The translations under genes and the position numbers were made by a program. The notes under the pieces are model-generated. The model worked only from the letters and a program-made list of their open reading frames with translations. It had not been told where the DNA came from and did no database searches. Source: Linanthus parryae (lineage: Eukaryota > Streptophyta > Magnoliopsida > Ericales > Polemoniaceae). From it: a DNA stretch of 64,000 nt. Of this stretch, positions 58,975 to 64,000 are shown in pieces. The stretch covers positions 86,577,136 through 86,641,135 of the forward strand of contig JALGPY010000007.1 of the NCBI GenBank assembly GCA_023055425.1, in the 5' to 3' direction. Each line of letters begins with the position of its first letter. Position 1 is the first letter of the stretch.

Positions 58975-59335
58975 TGGCATGTTTGGTTTTCTAGTATTAG
59001 TGGTATGAACAAGTATTGGACTAATTATAGTACAGTGATTATTATTACTTTGTTTGGCTTGTTCAAGACTAAATTTAATACTGGTACTAAATAGTGAAAA
59101 ACATGGGTTTAATACCCTATTTTAATACCCTCCAACAAGAGAGTATTAACAGTATTGGACTATTCAGTATAGTTGGAATTGAACATTAATTACACCCACA
59201 ACTATTCAAAAACTTTATACGGTACATAATTAAACACAGTATTAAATATAATACAGCTAATCCAGTCCAATCCAATCCGACCTAGTGCAGTCCTGTACAG
59301 TCCAGTCCGGCTAGTCCAGAAAACAAAACGTGACC
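58975..59335. mobile_element. Tourist-like (PIF/Harbinger-type) MITE
   Basis: 361 bp with imperfect inverted ends (TGGCATGTTTGGTTTTCTAG against GGTCACGTTTTGTTTTCTGG), flanked by TTA at 58972-58974 and 59336-59338. A TTA/TAA target duplication and a TIR with GTTTGG are typical for Tourist-like MITEs. An 8-bp reading of the duplication (CCTTATGG, hAT-like) is also possible because the flanks are alike. There is no coding capacity. Confidence 0.65.
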
Positions 59336-60239
59336 TTATGGTATCATAATCTATATGTTTGTAGTAATAGTATTCTTTGAGTCTTGTAAATATGGTCGTC
59401 AACCTAAATAAATCCAACAACGGAGGATTTTAAGCTAAGCCGCCCGACAAGAACACATTTCTTGGAGGGTATGTCAATTTTGGAATTCATCAGAGAAGTC
59501 TTGGATAGGTGTGAGCATTGAGTTTTCACTTTTGCTGGAGGATGGATATTCGGCAACGTCTTGGTTTAGATTCATTGTATTATGGAGTCCTTACCTAATG
59601 AGCCACCTTCGATTCCGATTAAGAGACAGTATAATGATTTGGTTGATGAGGAAGGATGGTACCTTCCCAATCAAAAATATTTACATCAAGTCCAATGGAT
59701 GATAACGCCACACTTCATGAAGTGTACATTGTTGTTATCTCATAAGCCTTGGGAGGAACCTATGGAGGACTCAGGAGAAGTGATAGACTAAAGAGTTAGC
59801 ATAGACGATAGCAGTTTCCCGCACACCCTCGACTGGAAAACGTTTTAAGAATCGTGTCCTTTGGTTTCTTCGAACATTAGAATTTATTTTAGAACCTACT
59901 TTGAAGTTGTTAGGAATAATGTAATCGTGGATTCTGGTTGGAATATTCTGTCAAAGAATATTGTAGTTTATCTTTTTGGTTGGAGTGTTGTTACCTAGTC
60001 TTGATGGTTTCACATTCCTTTACTAGTGCTTGTGTCTCTTCTAATTTTGTCTTCTCACTATTTTCGTGGAGGCTATATATATTTATCTTGTATCTCTCCT
60101 TTCTATTCTGTAGATGACCGTAGAAGGGTAAGAAAAGAGGGTTATCACTCATGTAAAATTTAAAGTATGAGGGTGAGGGGCTAAGTTTGCTTTGTCATAT
60201 TTTAGACTTTTTGATCCGCCAAATGTGGTGTTCTGAGTC

Positions 60240-61625
60240 ACTAAAATGTTAACGATTGCATTGGATGTTTTTTTTGGAGCCTTGTCGTTTAGCTATTACT
60301 TAAGGAGCGAGACGTTTCTTTGTTCAGGGTTTGCCCCCGGAAGCATGTAAGTCGTTGGGTTGTAACATCACATTGGTGTAAGCGTAATTTTTAATTTGAT
60401 TGAGAGCTCCTATGTTCAGCCTTGAACAATCTGAAGACCTTGTTCCTCGTGACAAAAAGTTTATGATGTAGTGGCAGGTATAATTTGAGTTATTGATTGA
60501 GATTTTGGGATGCTCTCTACTACCTTGGTGCTAGAAATGAGACAAATTTTTGGTGTAGTCTAACTTATTATGGTATAATCTCACTTCGGATTAGTGAGCA
60601 TATATTGTCGTTTGGCGTGTACGATTGGAGCATTGTCACTAAACCAAATTTGGACAATGGGACGGTTATTCACATCTGAGGTACTTGTCGAGTTTTATGC
60701 TTATATTGAATTGCTTTGAGTTATATAAATCGTTGGTGTACCTAGGTAGTTTGAGTTTTTCTTAATTGCAATGATCTTCACGGACGTTGTATTTGGAGCT
60801 TTGTTAATAAAATTATGATTTCAGGAGTTATCACTAAAGGTTAATTTGGATATTAGTGGCAAGTATCGTTTAGAACCTATTTTGAGTATGAATAAGTTTC
60901 TTGGAGTGTGTGCCTCAGTATCGTACACTTTTGGTTACACATAATTTTTTTATTTGTGCGGGAAAATTTTATCAGTAAATGTCGGAAGAAAAGCAACGAA
61001 GAGAGAATCATCGGATAATATCAGATATCATATGCTATGGTTTAGTGTCTAGGAATAGGAGGAACCATGTCGCTTTGGAGTCCTGTACACTATTTTTTCT
61101 ATTCTCTGTCTTGTTAAATGAGACGCTTTGTACCATTCGAATGTCAGTCCCGACCTTGGGAGGTTAGTTTTGAAGTTTTGTTACTTAGCTATTGTTAGGG
61201 GAACGAGGTATCTCTTTGTTTATGAATCGTCTTTAGAGTTATATGATTCGTTTGGACGCGTTTTCATTGTTGAGGGAGTCGTGATCTAGAACCTTTGGAT
61301 TTGTTTATGCTTACTTCACTAAGAGTACTTACTTTCAAACTTGAGAGATTTTATGACCTTACTCTCTGTGTAGAGTAGCTTATGAGACAATAGCAATAGT
61401 TATTTGGATAGATGACTGAAGCAATAAGGGTACTTTCTTTGGCACTGATCAGGTTGTGGGCGTGATCTCGCTAGTTACGGTACAATCTAAATCTTGATAT
61501 AATGGAGACAAATTATCGTGGGATGTGTATTATTATATTCTTGTCACCAAAATCATTGTTCGATTCATGGAATGGTTGTTCACGGATGAGCTAATCTGAG
61601 AGTCGTATGCTTTTATTTGGTCTGC
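60240..61625 (+). repeat. Degenerate direct repeat, period about 0.9 kb
   Basis: Segments of about 60240-60700 return at about 61130-61625. Landmarks are TAGCTATT...GGAGCGAGACGTTTCTTTG (60290) against 61186, GGTATAATCT (60572) against GGTACAATCT (61479), and GGTTATTCACATCTGAG (60664) against 61574. Offsets grow from 896 to 910 bp. The divergence is high. Confidence 0.45.
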
Positions 61626-62670
61626 TAAGGGTTTTACCTCTTGTTGAGAAAGGATCTTGTACTAGAGTTAATTGTTTGTCAACCCGAGATTCTTTTGTGA
61701 GAGTGGCCTTGTGCTCGTTAGGAGGGGGATTTTAATGAGGGTTTTCTATATTTCAACCAAGATCGTGAATCGATGGCTAGACCCAACAACTAGGAGACAA
61801 TTCGGCATGTGAACTTTCTTTTGTTTTGACGTTGTTGTCTTATACTTGGACTACTTGAACGAATAAATTTGTGATATAACTTTAAATCAGATTATTTGTG
61901 GTTGCTATTTTTACCTAATAGGTTACTCCTATGTGGAGAACACTAATATTTCTGTGAGACCTACTATGGGAATGTTAGCCTAAGAGCAACATTTTCCTTG
62001 GAAGATTGGTTATAAATGGCCAATGATGATCAAACTTGCTAATTTGAATTGTATGATATATGTGATATTATTGCATCTTCATAGTGATGCATGGTAGGAT
62101 AGGAAATGACCTATAGACAATAGTTGTGTTGAATCTGTCATCCCTAACTCCATAGCCTCACCACCTGTTCATGTGATTACATACGACTATGTCTTGAAGA
62201 GAGAAGAGAAAAGTTTGGGAATACCTTGGCCATGTGTAGAAATTTAAGAAGAGTGTTCCATACCATTTCATGTATTAGGAACCCAAACCAGCAGTATTGG
62301 CCATGTTAAGATTCTAGACACCATGACAAGGGCAACGTGTAACAAGAGTGTCAAGCTGTTAAAGGTCTTGTAGTAAACCACCTCATTGAAGAGGCAACAT
62401 GGGGAAGCAGAGGATGATATGAGGAAAGTATCCTCAACTTTTTGACGAGGTATTTTGAGTTCCAAGGACGTCACTCCTCTAGGGGGGGAGGATGTAATCC
62501 TTCGATTTTGAAGCATCGGTTTTGAAGCACGTCATTTTAGTGCATCCTTATAGCATATGGTCCATCGTGCATGACCTTAGGCTGCATTTAGTTGTTATAC
62601 CATAGAGTGGAGACTCATACCTTATCGGTTATTGAGAAGCTGGTTTAAGCTTCGAGGACGAAGCTCTCTT

Positions 62671-62684
62671 TAAAGGGGGAAGGA
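62671..62684 (+). other. LARD polypurine tract
   Basis: TAAAGGGGGAAGGA lies directly before TGAAATACCCCG. Confidence 0.75.
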
Positions 62685-63221
62685 TGAAATACCCCGTTAT
62701 TTAGAAACGTGTATTTTATGAAATTGTTGGGTGTTAATATAATATTATAAGTATTGGGTGTTAATATGCTATTCTATGATATTAATTGATGTTAATATGA
62801 CATTAGTATAAGTTTGGGAATTAGTCGTTATTATTTAAAGAGTTAATTTTAATGTTATAAACTACTTAGGTGCTTTTATGTATTTTTCCTAAACTTATAT
62901 ACTGTCTTTTATTTAAACTGGGGGGGTGCTACCTGTCTTTTACTATAACTCAGGGGGGTGAAAATGTCTTTTATCATAAATAGTATCATCTTCTCCATCA
63001 ACGATCAGGAGAGTTTTCTCCTCCGACTCCATCGCCGCCCAAACACCACCACCGCCTCAAATCACCACCAAATTCACCAATACCAGTCCCAATACACTCC
63101 TACTTCAGTAAAGACCCAATCTTCCTCACCGAGAAAATTAATTTCGCCCAAAATGTGGTCCGCAAAATCGGAAGGATCGAAGTGGGTCTTCTCTCCCCGG
63201 TCGAATTTCTCACCACTCCGC

Positions 63222-63230
63222 CTATATAAA
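63222..63230 (+). promoter_or_regulatory. TATA box of the LARD 3' LTR
   Basis: CTATATAAA in the same setting as in the 5' LTR (28707). Confidence 0.7.
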
Positions 63231-63291
63231 CCCCTTGAATCGAGAGCAATTCTCACACCAAAATCACAGCTCTCAATCTCTCTCACAGTCG

Positions 63292-63391
<100 letters not shown>

Positions 63392-63667
63392 CTCTCGTTT
63401 TCCGTTCGGGTCGCAGGAAACCCAGCCGGGTCCGACCGAGCAAAGCCCAGCCGGAGCTCTGACCGAGCCCAGCTCGCCGTCCCGTCTCGCCTCCCGTCCT
63501 GTCGCCATTCGTCCTCTGTTGAGTGCCACCGCCGCTCGTCACCACTCCCGTCCTCTTCTCCTCCAATGGGTAAACAACCCGATTGCTTCTCTTTGTATTT
63601 TATTTGTTTTATTTTGTCTTCTCTGTTACTGTTAGTTCATATTTATAACTGGGAAGATTTAGAACAA

Positions 63668-63765
63668 GTGTGGGCTTGGCCTCGTGGTTAGATGTTAACA
63701 CTTAAGAGCATGGGGTGTACGTGGGGGTTAATGTGGGGGTTAGGTTCCAGGTTCGTATCTCACAT
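63668..63765 (+). repeat. tRNA-like (SINE-like) block, single copy
   Basis: An A-box-like TTGGCCTCGTGG and a B-box-like GGTTCGTATCT (63750-63760) occur. The B box has a T in place of the A found in the 5' LTR. The 54-bp duplication of the 5' LTR is absent. Confidence 0.5.
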
Positions 63766-64000
63766 GAGGTGGCTTTTTTTTACAAGTTTAAAAATGATTT
63801 TTTTTTACTCATCTTTACCCAAAATTGTAGAATAAGGGTGATAAAAGTATATTTCCCTATTTATTTTATATGCTAGAATAGATTATTTTCTCAAATAAAT
63901 TTGATATTTCTTTTAAATAAAGTTAGTTAACTTGTAATATCTTCTCTTCTAAGGCCTGTTTGGATTATGAGAAACTACAATTAGAATTATAAATGTTTTT

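Larger units (their letters stand above)
58037..62684 (+). other. LARD internal non-coding sequence, right part
   Basis: 4.6 kb without any readable gag or pol motif. The longest frames are under 75 codons and have no known content (for example 59582-59791). A MITE lies at 58975-59335 and a degenerate direct repeat at 60240-61625. Near the end come AAGGACGTCACTCC with GGGGGGGAGGA (62463-62492), and then TTCGAGGACGAAG with the PPT (62651-62684), which is the usual end of chromovirus-type elements. Confidence 0.55.

Noticed and set aside
62150..62684. Possible chromodomain or integrase tail before the LARD 3' LTR
   Set aside because: No motif could be read in any frame. Only the PPT and the GAGGACGAAG block are recognisable.

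Overview
The window is plant nuclear DNA (flowering plant) made almost entirely of nested transposable elements. I see no intact host gene, rRNA or tRNA gene. The evidence is plant-type LTR retrotransposons of both superfamilies (Ty1/copia and Ty3/gypsy, the latter with Tat, Athila-like and chromovirus-like ends), a plant L1-type LINE tail, a Tourist-like MITE, and primer-binding sites for plant tRNAs. Every large coding region is broken by stops or frameshifts, which fits old pericentromeric or intergenic heterochromatin. All percentages and repeat counts here were made by eye.

Layout from left to right. 1-3719 is a non-autonomous Athila-like element: LTR end, tRNA-Asp-type PBS, one 325-codon acidic ORF with a single in-frame stop, a long non-coding tail and a PPT. 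3720-5275 is a large imperfect inverted repeat that starts exactly where the 3' LTR should. 5276-5781 is an LTR-like fragment. 5782-17165 is a chromovirus-type LTR split by an 8.5 kb copia element (copia-1, 6390-14901, target duplication CCAGC). 17166-18701 is the 3' part of a LINE on the minus strand. 18702-28172 is the 3' half of a Tat-lineage element on the minus strand (Tat-2). From 28173 to beyond the right edge runs a LARD-like chromovirus-type element. Its 5' LTR (28173-33965) holds a decayed copia (copia-3). Its internal region holds a complete 22.3 kb Tat element (Tat-1, 35708-58031, target duplication CATGA). Tat-1 is itself split by copia-2 (42845-51329, minus strand, target duplication GCAGC). 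The LARD 3' LTR starts at 62685 and is cut by the window edge. The reconstructed nesting is LINE > Tat-2 > LARD > (copia-3, and Tat-1 > copia-2).

The most interesting system is in the two Tat elements. Each carries gag-pol on one strand. Between pol and the 3' LTR, on the opposite strand, each carries a long multi-exon gene with a plant mobile domain (PMD), a basic and an acidic linker and a helical C-terminal part. The two copies are strongly diverged, yet keep the same domain order and at least three spliceosomal introns at matching places. The introns can survive retrotransposition because the gene is antisense to the genomic RNA. Where pol and the antisense gene converge, both elements carry hairpin-forming tandem repeats. 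These share a hairpin core of about 20 bp, but their spacer sequences are unrelated.

Other points of note are the inverted repeat loaded with near-palindromes GTTCGTGCGAAC, an ORF in the LARD element whose first residues resemble the histone H3 tail, Pol III-like A and B boxes inside the LARD LTRs, a (CT)46 expansion in only one LTR of the pair, and a conserved hairpin in the copia leader.
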